A stretch of 39,869 bases of DNA from the NCBI GenBank assembly GCA_021782315.1, contig JAJXVG010000007.1:1-39869 (forward strand), given 5' to 3'. Position 1 is the stretch's first letter; each line of letters opens with the position of its first letter. Below, piece after piece: positions 1 through 9,607 of this stretch. The notes under the pieces are model-generated. The model had not been told where the DNA came from. It was given only the letters and a program-made list of their open reading frames with translations, and made no database searches. Origin of the DNA: Pseudomonadota bacterium (GTDB taxonomy: Bacteria > Pseudomonadota > Gammaproteobacteria > Burkholderiales > Rhodocyclaceae). A program made the position numbers and the translations under genes.

Positions 1-1
1 C

Positions 2-130
2 CAGAAGATGAGGGTGCTGCGCAAGCTCTGCTATCCGATGGACGACCTCGAAGCGATGGAATTCCTGCTCGACAAGGTCAAATCGACCAAGGGCAACCAG
101 GAATTCTTCGACGCGATGCGCCGGGGTTGA
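2..130 (+). CDS. rho: Transcription termination factor Rho, C-terminal end (truncated by window start)
   Basis: Open frame from position 2: QKMRVLRKLCYPMDDLEAMEFLLDKVKSTKGNQEFFDAMRRG*, matching the Rho C-terminus pattern (MD..AMEFL.DK...TK.N.EFF..M). Confidence 0.85.
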   Translation, partial: QKMRVLRKLCYPMDDLEAMEFLLDKVKSTKGNQEFFDAMRRG

Positions 131-143
131 CAATAAACGTTGC

Positions 144-177
144 AAGCTCGTGAATATTCAACGATAATCACGAGCTT
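144..177. other. Perfect 10-bp inverted repeat (AAGCTCGTGA / TCACGAGCTT, 14-nt loop) between rho and rpmE
   Basis: Read directly: 144-153 and 168-177 are reverse complements. No T-run follows on the + strand. Confidence 0.7.
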
Positions 178-222
178 CCCAGATCGGCCACATCCGCCGG
201 TCGCTCGTTTAAAGGACAAAAG

Positions 223-447
223 ATGAAAGCCGATATCCACCCGAATTACAAAGAAGTGCAAGTGACCTGCTCCTGCGGCAGCACTTTCACCACCCGCTCG
301 ACCATGAGCAAGGACAGCTTCCACGTTGAAGTCTGCGCCCTCTGCCACCCGTTCTACACGGGCAAGCAAAAGATCGTGGATACCGCCGGTCGCGTTGAAC
401 GCTTCAACCAGAAATTCGGCGCCATGCGTGGCAAGGCTGCTGCCTGA
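223..447 (+). CDS. rpmE: 50S ribosomal protein L31 (zinc-binding Cys form)
   Basis: [66 protein letters not shown]; characteristic L31 sequence with C-x-C and C-x-x-C. Confidence 0.97.
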   Translation: MKADIHPNYKEVQVTCSCGSTFTTRSTMSKDSFHVEVCALCHPFYTGKQKIVDTAGRVERFNQKFGAMRGKAAA

Positions 448-466
448 TCAACTTGGATTACGGTAT

Positions 467-496
467 AAAAGGCAGCCTGTTGGCTGCCTTTTTTAT
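467..496 (+). terminator. Rho-independent terminator downstream of rpmE
   Basis: AAAAGGCAGCC-TGTT-GGCTGCCTTTTTT stem-loop followed by a T-tract. Confidence 0.85.
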
Positions 497-507
497 TTCT
501 GCTCGAC

Positions 508-2130
508 ATGCCTGACTTTCCTGCACTGATACGACGCGGCATCCGCCTTCCACCATCCGGCTGGATGCTGGCGGCCATGCTCGCCTTCTACGTGCTGGCA
601 GGCCTTTTCGGTCGCGACCCGTGGAAGGGCGAGGACGCCATCCACATCGGCACGGCCTGGCACATGCTGCATTACGGCGACTGGCTGTCGCCCGAACTGG
701 CCGGCCGGCCGTTCCACGAACCGCCACTCTACTACTGGAGCGCGGCGATAACCGGCAAGCTCTTCGCTTGGTTGTTGCCGGCGCACGAAGCCATCCGGAT
801 GGCCAGCGGCATCTGGGTGACCCTGGCCCTGATGGGCCTCTATTACGCCAGCCGGGAACTCTACGGCGAAGAGGATGCCGCGGCCGGCCCGCTGCTGCTT
901 GCCGGTTGTGCCGGCCTGCTTTTCCACGCCCACGACGCCCAGCCCATGCTGGTCGCGCTTGCCGCCTACAGCGGCACCCTCGCCGCCCTCGCCGCCCTCG
1001 AGCGAAAACCCAGACTGGCCGGCATCGTCTACGGACTGTCGGTGGCCGCCTGCCTGCTCGGAACCGGCATCGCCCCCACCCTGCCGCTGCTCGCCGCCGC
1101 CCCCGTCGCCTGCTACCTGTCGCCGAATCGTCGGCAGGCGCTGCTGACGCTCTTCATCGGCCTCGCCCTGGCAACAACGCTTATCCTGCCCTGGCCGCTG
1201 CTCCTCTACAACCTTGAACCAACCCGCTTCCACGGCTGGCTGGCAACAGAGCTGGCCCCCCTGAAGACTCCCTTCTCCTTCATCGGCGGCGGCAGCTTCC
1301 TGCTCATGCTGCCATGGTTCGCCTTTCCCGCATTTCCTCTGGCCGCATGGACGCTATGGATCAGGCGCCATGCCATCAGGGCGCCGGGGCAGTTTCTGCC
1401 GCTGGCATTCCTGATCATCACCCTGCTCATGCTGGCCTGGGCCTACCGCCCCCAGCAAATACCCGCCCTGCTCCTGCTGCCGCCGTTCGCCCTGCTTGCC
1501 ACTCCCGGCGCCCTGGCCTTGCGGCGAGGCGCCGCCAACGCCTTCGACTGGTTCGCCATGTCCACCTTCAGTGTTTTCGTCGGCATCGTCTGGCTGGGCT
1601 GGTCGGCGATGGTACTCGGCTGGCCGGGCAAGATGGCGGAGCGGGCATCGATCTTGCGGCCGGGATTCGTCGCCCAGTTCGATCTTCTGGCGCTAGCCAT
1701 CGGTTTGCTGGCAACCGCCTGGTGGATCTGGCTGATCTTCACCGCACCGCGTTCTCCCTACCGCAGCCTGACGCACTGGACCCTCGGCTTCACCACGCTC
1801 TGGCTGCTGGCGGCAACCCTGGTCATGCCCTGGTTCGATTTCAACAAGTCCTATCGGCCGATTGCCCAGGCCATCGCCGACAAGCTCCCGGCCGACCACG
1901 GCTGCGTGGCCGAGCGCGCCCTGAACAACACCCAGCTCGCCTCGCTTTCGTATTTTGCGGCGCTCGAACCGGTCGCCGAAACATCGAAGGCAGGACTGGC
2001 TTGCAACTGGCTGCTGGTCGTCGGCGATACGCGCCGCGGGGTGGCCGCGCCCAACAGCCGGTGGACCAAGGTATGGGAAGGTAACCGCCCGGGCGACCAC
2101 AAGGAGACCTTCCGTCTTTTCCGGCGCTGA
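508..2130 (+). CDS. Multi-TM glycosyltransferase, GT-C/ArnT-like (GT39/PMT family)
   Basis: 540-aa polytopic protein; N-terminal 'GRDPWKGEDAIHIGTAWHMLHYGDWLSPELAGRPFHEPPLYYW' resembles ArnT-type D/E-containing first loops followed by many hydrophobic segments. Confidence 0.7.
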   Translation: MPDFPALIRRGIRLPPSGWMLAAMLAFYVLAGLFGRDPWKGEDAIHIGTAWHMLHYGDWLSPELAGRPFHEPPLYYWSAAITGKLFAWLLPAHEAIRMASGIWVTLALMGLYYASRELYGEEDAAAGPLLLAGCAGLLFHAHDAQPMLVALAAYSGTLAALAALERKPRLAGIVYGLSVAACLLGTGIAPTLPLLAAAPVACYLSPNRRQALLTLFIGLALATTLILPWPLLLYNLEPTRFHGWLATELAPLKTPFSFIGGGSFLLMLPWFAFPAFPLAAWTLWIRRHAIRAPGQFLPLAFLIITLLMLAWAYRPQQIPALLLLPPFALLATPGALALRRGAANAFDWFAMSTFSVFVGIVWLGWSAMVLGWPGKMAERASILRPGFVAQFDLLALAIGLLATAWWIWLIFTAPRSPYRSLTHWTLGFTTLWLLAATLVMPWFDFNKSYRPIAQAIADKLPADHGCVAERALNNTQLASLSYFAALEPVAETSKAGLACNWLLVVGDTRRGVAAPNSRWTKVWEGNRPGDHKETFRLFRR

Positions 2131-2183
2131 GCCCCCGCAGGGGTCTTGGTGAGCAGTGGGCTCAGCAGCCGGCAAACGCGCAG

Positions 2184-2729
2184 TCAGCCCCTGAGGAAGT
2201 GCTCGCGGTAATACTTCAACTCATCGATGGATTCGTAGATATCGGCCAGCGCCGTGTGCTTGCTCTTTTTCTTGAAGCCTTTGTAGATTTCGGGCTGCCA
2301 CCGCTTGCACAGCTCTTTCAGCGTGCTGACATCGAGATTGCGATAGTGGAAAAAGGCTTCCAGCGTCGGCATGTAGCGCGCCATGAAGCGACGATCCTGG
2401 CCAATGGAGTTGCCGCACATCGGCGAATGTCCGGCCAGCGAATATTTCTTCAGAAAGGCCAGGGCTTCGCATTCGACAGCCGCCTCGTCCATGGTCGATG
2501 CCCGGACCTTGTCGATCAGGCCGGAACGACCGTGGGTTTTCTGGTTCCAATCGTCCATACCGGCAAGAGTTTCGTCGGATTGACGCACGACCCAGGCCGG
2601 CGATTCGGCGACCATGGCCAGATTCGAATCGGTGACCACCATCGCCATTTCGATGATGCGGTCGCCATCCGGGTTCAAGCCGGTCATTTCCATGTCCAGC
2701 CAGACGAGGTTGTTTGCATTGCCTGCCAT
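2184..2729 (-). CDS. orn: Oligoribonuclease (DEDDh 3'-5' exonuclease)
   Basis: [37 protein letters not shown]...; LDMEMTGL motif and C-terminal [21 protein letters not shown] typical of Orn. Confidence 0.96.
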   Translation of the reverse strand: MAGNANNLVWLDMEMTGLNPDGDRIIEMAMVVTDSNLAMVAESPAWVVRQSDETLAGMDDWNQKTHGRSGLIDKVRASTMDEAAVECEALAFLKKYSLAGHSPMCGNSIGQDRRFMARYMPTLEAFFHYRNLDVSTLKELCKRWQPEIYKGFKKKSKHTALADIYESIDELKYYREHFLRG

Positions 2730-2785
2730 ATAATTGCCCGAATCCTTGAAACCCGCGATTTTCGCACAGCTTTGGCCCGATATCC

Positions 2786-4036
2786 GTGACCTCCGATTTC
2801 ACCCTTGTTTTTCTGAGCTTTTTCTCGCTGACCCTGCTTGTCAGGCTTTGGCTGAAGTGGCGCCACATCGCTTTTATCGCGGCCCACCGCGCCGCCGTGC
2901 CGGCCGAGTTCGCCGGCCGCATCGCGCTGCCGGCCCACCAAAAGGCGGCCGATTACACCATTGATCGCTGCCGATCGGCCGTTTGGGGTATTCTGATCGA
3001 GGCCGCGCTTCTCCTCGCCCTGACCTTGGGCGGCGGATTGACGCTGCTCCACGGGGTCTGGTCGCCCCATCTGGCCGGCCTGCCTTACGGCGTGGCGATG
3101 ATCGTCAGCGTATTGGCCATTTCCGGACTGATCGACCTGCCCCTGTCGTTGTACAGACAGTTCGTCATCGAAACGCGCCACGGCTTCAATCGAATGACCC
3201 TAGGCCTGTTTTTCACCGATCTAACCAAGCAAACCCTGCTCGGGCTGGCCATCGGCGTGCCGGTCATCCTCGCCGTACTCTGGCTGATGGGCGCCATGGG
3301 GCAATACTGGTGGCTTTACGTCTGGCTGTTCTGGAGCGCCTTCAACCTGCTGATCATGTTCGTCTACCCGACCTGGATCGCACCGCTCTTCAACAAGTTC
3401 TCGCCGCTCGAGGATGGCGACATGAAATCGCGCATCGAAGCCCTGTTGATCCGCTGCGGCTTTCGTTCCTCGGGGCTGTTCGTCATGGACGGTTCGAAGC
3501 GATCGAGCCACGGCAATGCGTATTTCACCGGCTTCGGCGACAACAAGCGCATCGTCTTCTTCGACACCCTGCTGTCCCGCCTGGAGGGACCGGAGATCGA
3601 GGCAGTCCTCGCCCACGAACTCGGCCACTTCCGCAGGAAACACGTGCTCAAGCACATGGCGCTGAGTTTTGCCGGCTCGCTCGTTTTTCTCTGGCTACTT
3701 GGCCAACTGATCGAAGCACCCTGGTTCTATGCCGGCCTCGGCGTCGCAGCGCAGAGCACCGCCCTGGCGCTGATCCTCTTCTTCCTCGTCATGCCGGTAT
3801 TCACCTTCCCCTTCAGCCCGCTGAGCAGCTACCTGTCACGTCGGCACGAATTCGAGGCCGATGCCTACGCGGCGGAACACGCCGAGGCCGCCGACCTCGT
3901 ACAGGCACTGGTCAAGCTCTACCAGGACAATGCGTCCACCCTGACGCCTGACCCGCTACACTCGCTGTTCCACGATTCGCACCCGCCGGCCACGCAGCGT
4001 ATCGCGCATCTGCAGCAACTGGGCAAACCGGCATGA
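2786..4036 (+). CDS. M48 family metallopeptidase (Ste24/CAAX prenyl protease 1-like)
   Basis: 416 aa; zinc motif [18 protein letters not shown], hydrophobic segments, later [12 protein letters not shown] motif. Confidence 0.93.
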   Translation: MTSDFTLVFLSFFSLTLLVRLWLKWRHIAFIAAHRAAVPAEFAGRIALPAHQKAADYTIDRCRSAVWGILIEAALLLALTLGGGLTLLHGVWSPHLAGLPYGVAMIVSVLAISGLIDLPLSLYRQFVIETRHGFNRMTLGLFFTDLTKQTLLGLAIGVPVILAVLWLMGAMGQYWWLYVWLFWSAFNLLIMFVYPTWIAPLFNKFSPLEDGDMKSRIEALLIRCGFRSSGLFVMDGSKRSSHGNAYFTGFGDNKRIVFFDTLLSRLEGPEIEAVLAHELGHFRRKHVLKHMALSFAGSLVFLWLLGQLIEAPWFYAGLGVAAQSTALALILFFLVMPVFTFPFSPLSSYLSRRHEFEADAYAAEHAEAADLVQALVKLYQDNASTLTPDPLHSLFHDSHPPATQRIAHLQQLGKPA

Positions 4037-4098
4037 TGGCGATTTGCCCGCCCGTCGACGCATCAAACGATTTTCCGAAGCGGGCGAAAGACTGAGCG

Positions 4099-4965
4099 AT
4101 GGAAGGTCGCGTCATCGCCGCCCACGGTCGCCAATACGTCGTCGAACTGGCCGATGGCCGGCGACTACCCTGTTTTCCCCGCGGCAAGAAAAGCGATATC
4201 GCCTGCGGCGATCATGTGGAGATCAAGCAGACCTCCGACGATCAGGGCGTCATCGAGGCGATCCAGCCGCGCACCAGCCTGCTCTATCGTTCCAACGAAA
4301 TCCGGCAGAAGCTGATTGCCGCCAACGTCGACCAGATCGTCATCGTCGTCGCCACCGAACCGGCCTTTTCCGACGAACTGATCAGCCGCGCTCTGGTCGC
4401 AGCCGAGAGCGAGGAAATAAGCCCGCTGATCGTTCTCAACAAATGCGATCTGAGCGACAGACTGGCCGCCACCCGCGAACAGTTGGCGGTGCTGAGCGGA
4501 CTGGGCTATCCGGTTCTCGAACTATCCGCCCGCCAACACGCGGAGGATCTTCGTCCCGGCCTGACCGGCCGGACCAGCGTTCTCGTCGGGCAATCCGGCA
4601 TGGGCAAATCGACGCTGGTGAACGCCCTGCTGCCCGAAGCCGGGGCCGCCACCAGGGAAATATCGCTGGCGCTCGACTCGGGCAAGCACACCACGACGCA
4701 CGCCACCCTCTATCATCTGGACGCCGCCAGCCACCTGATCGATTCGCCCGGCTTGCAGGAGTTCGGCCTCGGCCACCTTGACCGCCAGGAAATTGAAAGC
4801 GCCTTCCCGGAATTCCGCCCCTATCTCGGTCAGTGCCGATTCCGCGACTGCCGCCATCACCGCGAACCGGGCTGTGCGCTGCTGGCTGCGGTCGAGGCTG
4901 GAAAAATCGATAAAGGACGGTTTTCGATCTATCGCCGGATTGTCGGAACACCACGCGGTAATTGA
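4099..4965 (+). CDS. rsgA: Ribosome small subunit-dependent GTPase RsgA (circularly permuted GTPase)
   Basis: G-motif order: NKCD (G4) before GQSGMGKSTLVNALL (G1) and DSPGLQEFGL (G3); C-terminal zinc-finger CRFRDCRHHREPGC. Confidence 0.95.
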   Translation: MEGRVIAAHGRQYVVELADGRRLPCFPRGKKSDIACGDHVEIKQTSDDQGVIEAIQPRTSLLYRSNEIRQKLIAANVDQIVIVVATEPAFSDELISRALVAAESEEISPLIVLNKCDLSDRLAATREQLAVLSGLGYPVLELSARQHAEDLRPGLTGRTSVLVGQSGMGKSTLVNALLPEAGAATREISLALDSGKHTTTHATLYHLDAASHLIDSPGLQEFGLGHLDRQEIESAFPEFRPYLGQCRFRDCRHHREPGCALLAAVEAGKIDKGRFSIYRRIVGTPRGN

Positions 4966-5083
4966 GCTTGCTCATCGAAATGACAAGACCATCACTTTGT
5001 AACGATTTTTTAACATAGCATTTTTCCCAGCACAAGGTGATAATTCTGAGAAATTCACCACTGCTAGGCCAGAGGAGACAAAC

Positions 5084-6169
5084 ATGGGTGCAGCCCCGCC
5101 AACCATACTGATCGTGGACGACACCCCGGAAAACCTGACCGTCCTCGGCGAATTGTTGCAGCCGACCTATCGGGTCCGGGCTGCCAATTCGGGGCGTCGC
5201 GCCCTGCAGATCGCACAGGCCAGCCCGACCCCCGATCTCATTCTCCTCGACGTCATGATGCCGGAAATGGACGGCTTCGACGTGCTCGCCGAATTGCGCG
5301 CTTCACCTGTCACGCAAAACATTCCAGTCATTTTCGTCACCGCCATGGACGGCACTAAGGATGAAGAACACGGCCTGGATCAGGGCGCCGTCGACTACAT
5401 CACCAAGCCGATCCGCCCCGGCATCGTGCTTGCCCGCATCCGGACCCAACTCGAACTCAAACAGTCGCGCGACCTGCTCAGCCACCAGAACGCCTATCTG
5501 GAGGAAGAGGTGGCCCGCCGCATGCGCGAGAATCAGCTGATCCAGGAGGTCAGCATTCACGCGCTGGCAAGACTGGCCGAAACGCGCGATCCGGAGACCG
5601 GCAAACATCTGCGTCGCACACAGGAATATGTCCTGACCCTGGCCCGGGGTTTGCGGCAGCACCCGCGCTTCGCCCACTACCTGGATGAGCGGACCATCAA
5701 TGCCCTGGCCCAATCGGCCCCCCTGCACGATATCGGCAAGGTCGGCATCCCCGACCATATCCTCCTCAAACCCGGCAAGCTGACGCCGGAAGAGTGGGTG
5801 ATCATGAAGACCCACGCCGAACTCGGCAGCAACGCCATTGCCCAGGCCGAGGCCGATGCCGAAAAACCGGTTGAATTTCTTTCCATCGCCAAGCAGATCG
5901 CCCACTCGCACCACGAAAAATGGGATGGCAGCGGCTACCCTGAGGGGCTGGCCGGCGACGCCATCCCGATTGCCGCCCGCCTGATGGCACTGGCCGACGT
6001 CTTCGACGCCCTGACCTGCAAACGCGTTTACAAGGAAGCATTTTCGTTCGAGCGCGCCTACAACATCATTGTCGAAGGCAGTGGGGCGCATTTCGACCCG
6101 GACGTGGTCGCATCCTTCGTCCGGGACTACGAAATCTTCATGTCAATTGCCAAGACCTACGCCGAATAG
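5084..6169 (+). CDS. Response regulator with HD-GYP domain (predicted c-di-GMP phosphodiesterase)
   Basis: N-terminal REC (ILIVDDTPENL...LILLDVMMPEMDGFDVL...VIFVTAMD...DYITKPI); C-terminal HD-GYP (LHDIGKVGIPDHILLKPGKLTPEEW, HHEKWDGSGYPEGLAG). Confidence 0.94.
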   Translation: MGAAPPTILIVDDTPENLTVLGELLQPTYRVRAANSGRRALQIAQASPTPDLILLDVMMPEMDGFDVLAELRASPVTQNIPVIFVTAMDGTKDEEHGLDQGAVDYITKPIRPGIVLARIRTQLELKQSRDLLSHQNAYLEEEVARRMRENQLIQEVSIHALARLAETRDPETGKHLRRTQEYVLTLARGLRQHPRFAHYLDERTINALAQSAPLHDIGKVGIPDHILLKPGKLTPEEWVIMKTHAELGSNAIAQAEADAEKPVEFLSIAKQIAHSHHEKWDGSGYPEGLAGDAIPIAARLMALADVFDALTCKRVYKEAFSFERAYNIIVEGSGAHFDPDVVASFVRDYEIFMSIAKTYAE

Positions 6170-6172
6170 TCC

Positions 6173-9100
6173 ATGCCAGGGACTTCCCAGCAAATCAAGT
6201 ACAAGGAAATACGCCAAGCGATCGCCCAGGTAGTTCTTCCCTATGTCGCGCTGGCGGCACTGTGGATATTGTTATCCGACCACTTGATGGACTATCTGGT
6301 GACGGACGCGGCAACGCGCCTGACGGTCGGCATGCTCAAAGGCTGGTTTTTCATCGCCGTTACCGCCGCCCTGCTATCCCTCCTGCTCTATCGCCTGCTG
6401 CGCGTCAGCATGATGCGCCGGGGCGCCGCCGAAGATGCCTGGGCCGTCCTTGAACAGGAAAGGGCACAGTTGCGAACCCTGCTCGATACCATTCCCGACC
6501 TGATCTGGCTCAAGGATCTCGACGGCGTTTACCTGAGTTGCAATCAACGCTTCGAACAATTTTTCGGGGCAAGCGAGGCCGACATCCGGGGCAAATCCGA
6601 TTTCGATTTCGTCTCGCCCGAACTTGCCGAATTCTTCCGCGCCAACGACCAAGCCGCCCTGGTGGCCGACCGGCCGCGCAGCAACGAAGAATGGGTTTCT
6701 TTCGCCAGCGATGGCCATCGCGAACTGCTGCACACCATCAAGGCGCCGATGCGCGACGGTACGGGGAAAGTGATCGGTGTCCTCGGTATCGGCCGGAATA
6801 TCACGCAGAACCACGAGTTGCAGGAGCGCTTCGCCGTCGCCTTCAATGCCGGCCCTGCCGGCATTTCGCTGAGCACCGTGGAAGACGGCGTCTATCTCGA
6901 CGTGAACCGGCGTTATCAGGAACTTCTCGGCTGGCAGCGGGAGGACTTGATCGGCCAACGCTCCGTCGATCGCCATTTGTGGGTCAGCGACCAGGCTCGC
7001 CATGCCTGGCGCGACCAGTTGAAGAAAACCGGCCTGCAACGGGATTATCAGACCGAATGGCGAAAAAGCGACGGGACGCCGATCCAGGTCAGCCTTTCCG
7101 CCGAAATCGTTCACCTCAGCGGCACACCTTACGTGCTGGCCTTTGTCGTCGACATTTCCGAACGCCGGCAGGCCCAGGAACAGATTCAACAACTCGAGCA
7201 ACGGCTGGCCATCGCCTTCAGGGCGGCCCCGGTCGCCGCCTGCATCACCCGCTTGAGCGATGGTCTTCTGGTCGAAGCCAACGAGCGCCTGCTCGACGAA
7301 TATGGCTGGCAACGAGAAGAGCTGCTCGGCAAGACCACCGTCGAGGCGGGCCTCTGGGGCAGCGCCGAAGATCGTCCGCGGATGCTCGAATTGCTGCGGC
7401 AAAACGGCCGGATCATCGACTTCCCCAGCACCGGCATCGGACACGACGGTCGGCAAAGGGAAATCAGCCTGTCGGCCGATACCGTCCAGATGGACGGCGT
7501 CCCTCATCTCGTCGTTTTCGTGGTCGATATCTCGGAACGCAGGGCAGCCGAAAGGGCGCTGGCCGAACGCGAGGAAATCTATCGCAGTATCGTCAGCAAC
7601 GCCGAAGACGGTATTTGCCTGATCGATCCGGAAACCCTGGACTTCATCGAGATCAACGACGGCGCCCTGCACGGCCTGGGCTATACCCGCGAGGAATTTT
7701 CTGGAATCAGGCTGCACGACATCCAGGTGACGATGAGCGAATCCGAAGTCCGGCAAAAAATCCAGCACATCCTGACCGAGGGCCGGGCCGTCTTTGAAAA
7801 CCAGCACCGCCGCAAGGACGGCAGCATCCAGAGTAACCGCGTCTCGGCCGTACAAGTCAAGGTCGGCGGCAAATGCATGTTCAGCAGCATCTGGCATGAC
7901 ATTACGGTAGCCAAGAAGGCAGCGGTAGAACTCGAACAGCATCGCAACCATCTGGAGGAACTGGTCGAGGCCCGCACGGCCGAATTGGAAACCGCCAAAG
8001 AGGCGGCCGAGCAAGCCAGCCGGGCAAAAAGCGCTTTCTTGGCCAACATGAGCCACGAAATACGGACGCCGATGAATGCCATCATCGGTCCCACCCACCT
8101 TGCCGAGCGCCATACCCGGGACGACGAACAACTGGTGCGCCTGAGCAAGGTGTCGGATGCAGCCCATCACCTGCTGTCGATCATCAACCAGATTCTCGAC
8201 ATTTCCAAGATAGAGGCCGACAAACTGGAACTTTTGCCGGTCAATTTCCTGCTTTCCCGCCTTATCGACAACACCAGCGAGTTGGTGCTCGACCGCCTGC
8301 AGTCGCGCGGCATCCGCTTTCATTGCGAAATCGACCCGGCCCTGCCCTCGGTGCTTCGCGGCGATCCCTTGCGGATAGGTCAGATTCTGCTCAATTACCT
8401 GTCAAACGCCGCCAAGTTCACCGAGAGCGGCAGTATTTCGGTCACGGTCGATCTCGTCGGGGCGGACGTCGCCAGCCTGCTCGTTCGCTTTGCCGTCACC
8501 GATACCGGCATCGGCATTGCGCCGGAGCATCAAGGCCGGCTGTTCAGCGCTTTCGAGCAGGCCGACAACTCGACCACCCGCCGCTTCGGCGGTACCGGAC
8601 TCGGGCTCGCCATCGCCCAGCGCCTGGCCCGTTTGATGGGCGGCGAAACCGGACTCGTCAGCCAGCCCGGCCAAGGCAGTACATTCTGGTTTACGGCTCT
8701 CCTGGGCATCGGCGACCGCGCGGAAGACGAGCCTCCCGGACAGATTTCCGCCGGCGAGGCCGAATACCTGCTGACCGGGAAGCATGCCCAGGCGCACATT
8801 CTCCTCGTCGAAGACAACCCGATCAACCAAGAGGTGGCGCTTGAACTCCTGCGCAGCATAGGCTTGCGAGTCGATCTCGCGGCCAACGGCAGGCAGGCCG
8901 TCGACATGGCTGCGGCGACCGCCTACAGCCTGATCCTGATGGACATCCAGATGCCGGTCATGGATGGCCTGACGGCCACCGGTCTCATCCGGCAAAGCGA
9001 ATCGGGGCGGCAGGTGCCGATTCTGGCCATGACGGCCAACGCCTTTGGCGAAGACCGCCAGCGTTGCCTCGATGCAGGCATGAACGACCATATCGCCAAG

Positions 9101-9607
9101 CCGGTCAACCCGGACAATCTGTACGCCACTTTGATCAAATGGCTGGAACCGCTCCCCGTCGATCCTCCTGTCGAAGACCTACCGGCCCAGCCGGTGACCG
9201 CCTTGCCGGAAATGACCGACGAGCATACGCTGACCGCCCTGACCGGGGTGCCCGGACTCGACAGCGGCTACGGCCTGCGGAATCTGCGCGGCAAGTTACC
9301 GAGCTACCTGCGCCTGCTGAAATTATTTCTCGCCACGCACGGCGACGACCATCTGAAGATCGATGCGGCCCTGGCAGCCAAGCAGGTAAAAAGCGCCGAG
9401 CAGATCAGCCACGCCCTGAAAAGCGTGTCCGGCAGCCTCGGCCTGACCGCCATCCACGAAGCAGCGGCGAGCCTGAACAGCGCCTTGCGCAAACAACTCC
9501 CGGCAGCCGAGATTTCATCACTTTTGCAGGGACTCGCCGAACGGATGCAGGAAACCGGAAATGGCCTGCACCCCATCCTCGAGCAGCAACCGAGCCAATC
9601 ACCATGA
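6173..9607 (+). CDS. Hybrid sensor histidine kinase: N-terminal TM, multiple PAS, HisKA, HATPase, REC, HPt
   Basis: 1144 aa; [13 protein letters not shown] (H-box), [12 protein letters not shown] (G-box), [15 protein letters not shown]...[13 protein letters not shown] (REC), [12 protein letters not shown] (HPt). Starts 3 nt after the previous stop. Confidence 0.93.
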   Translation: MPGTSQQIKYKEIRQAIAQVVLPYVALAALWILLSDHLMDYLVTDAATRLTVGMLKGWFFIAVTAALLSLLLYRLLRVSMMRRGAAEDAWAVLEQERAQLRTLLDTIPDLIWLKDLDGVYLSCNQRFEQFFGASEADIRGKSDFDFVSPELAEFFRANDQAALVADRPRSNEEWVSFASDGHRELLHTIKAPMRDGTGKVIGVLGIGRNITQNHELQERFAVAFNAGPAGISLSTVEDGVYLDVNRRYQELLGWQREDLIGQRSVDRHLWVSDQARHAWRDQLKKTGLQRDYQTEWRKSDGTPIQVSLSAEIVHLSGTPYVLAFVVDISERRQAQEQIQQLEQRLAIAFRAAPVAACITRLSDGLLVEANERLLDEYGWQREELLGKTTVEAGLWGSAEDRPRMLELLRQNGRIIDFPSTGIGHDGRQREISLSADTVQMDGVPHLVVFVVDISERRAAERALAEREEIYRSIVSNAEDGICLIDPETLDFIEINDGALHGLGYTREEFSGIRLHDIQVTMSESEVRQKIQHILTEGRAVFENQHRRKDGSIQSNRVSAVQVKVGGKCMFSSIWHDITVAKKAAVELEQHRNHLEELVEARTAELETAKEAAEQASRAKSAFLANMSHEIRTPMNAIIGPTHLAERHTRDDEQLVRLSKVSDAAHHLLSIINQILDISKIEADKLELLPVNFLLSRLIDNTSELVLDRLQSRGIRFHCEIDPALPSVLRGDPLRIGQILLNYLSNAAKFTESGSISVTVDLVGADVASLLVRFAVTDTGIGIAPEHQGRLFSAFEQADNSTTRRFGGTGLGLAIAQRLARLMGGETGLVSQPGQGSTFWFTALLGIGDRAEDEPPGQISAGEAEYLLTGKHAQAHILLVEDNPINQEVALELLRSIGLRVDLAANGRQAVDMAAATAYSLILMDIQMPVMDGLTATGLIRQSESGRQVPILAMTANAFGEDRQRCLDAGMNDHIAKPVNPDNLYATLIKWLEPLPVDPPVEDLPAQPVTALPEMTDEHTLTALTGVPGLDSGYGLRNLRGKLPSYLRLLKLFLATHGDDHLKIDAALAAKQVKSAEQISHALKSVSGSLGLTAIHEAAASLNSALRKQLPAAEISSLLQGLAERMQETGNGLHPILEQQPSQSP

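Noticed and set aside
6374-8323. 649-aa minus-strand ORF antisense to the first hybrid kinase
   Set aside because: Overlaps a strongly supported kinase CDS. The translation has no recognisable domain and is a typical high-GC antisense open frame.
9064-9603. N-terminal extension of the ORF-track call for the second hybrid kinase
   Set aside because: This 180-aa extension overlaps the REC/HPt region of the upstream kinase out of frame. The ATG at 9604 with the ATGA overlap begins the real conserved CBS region.
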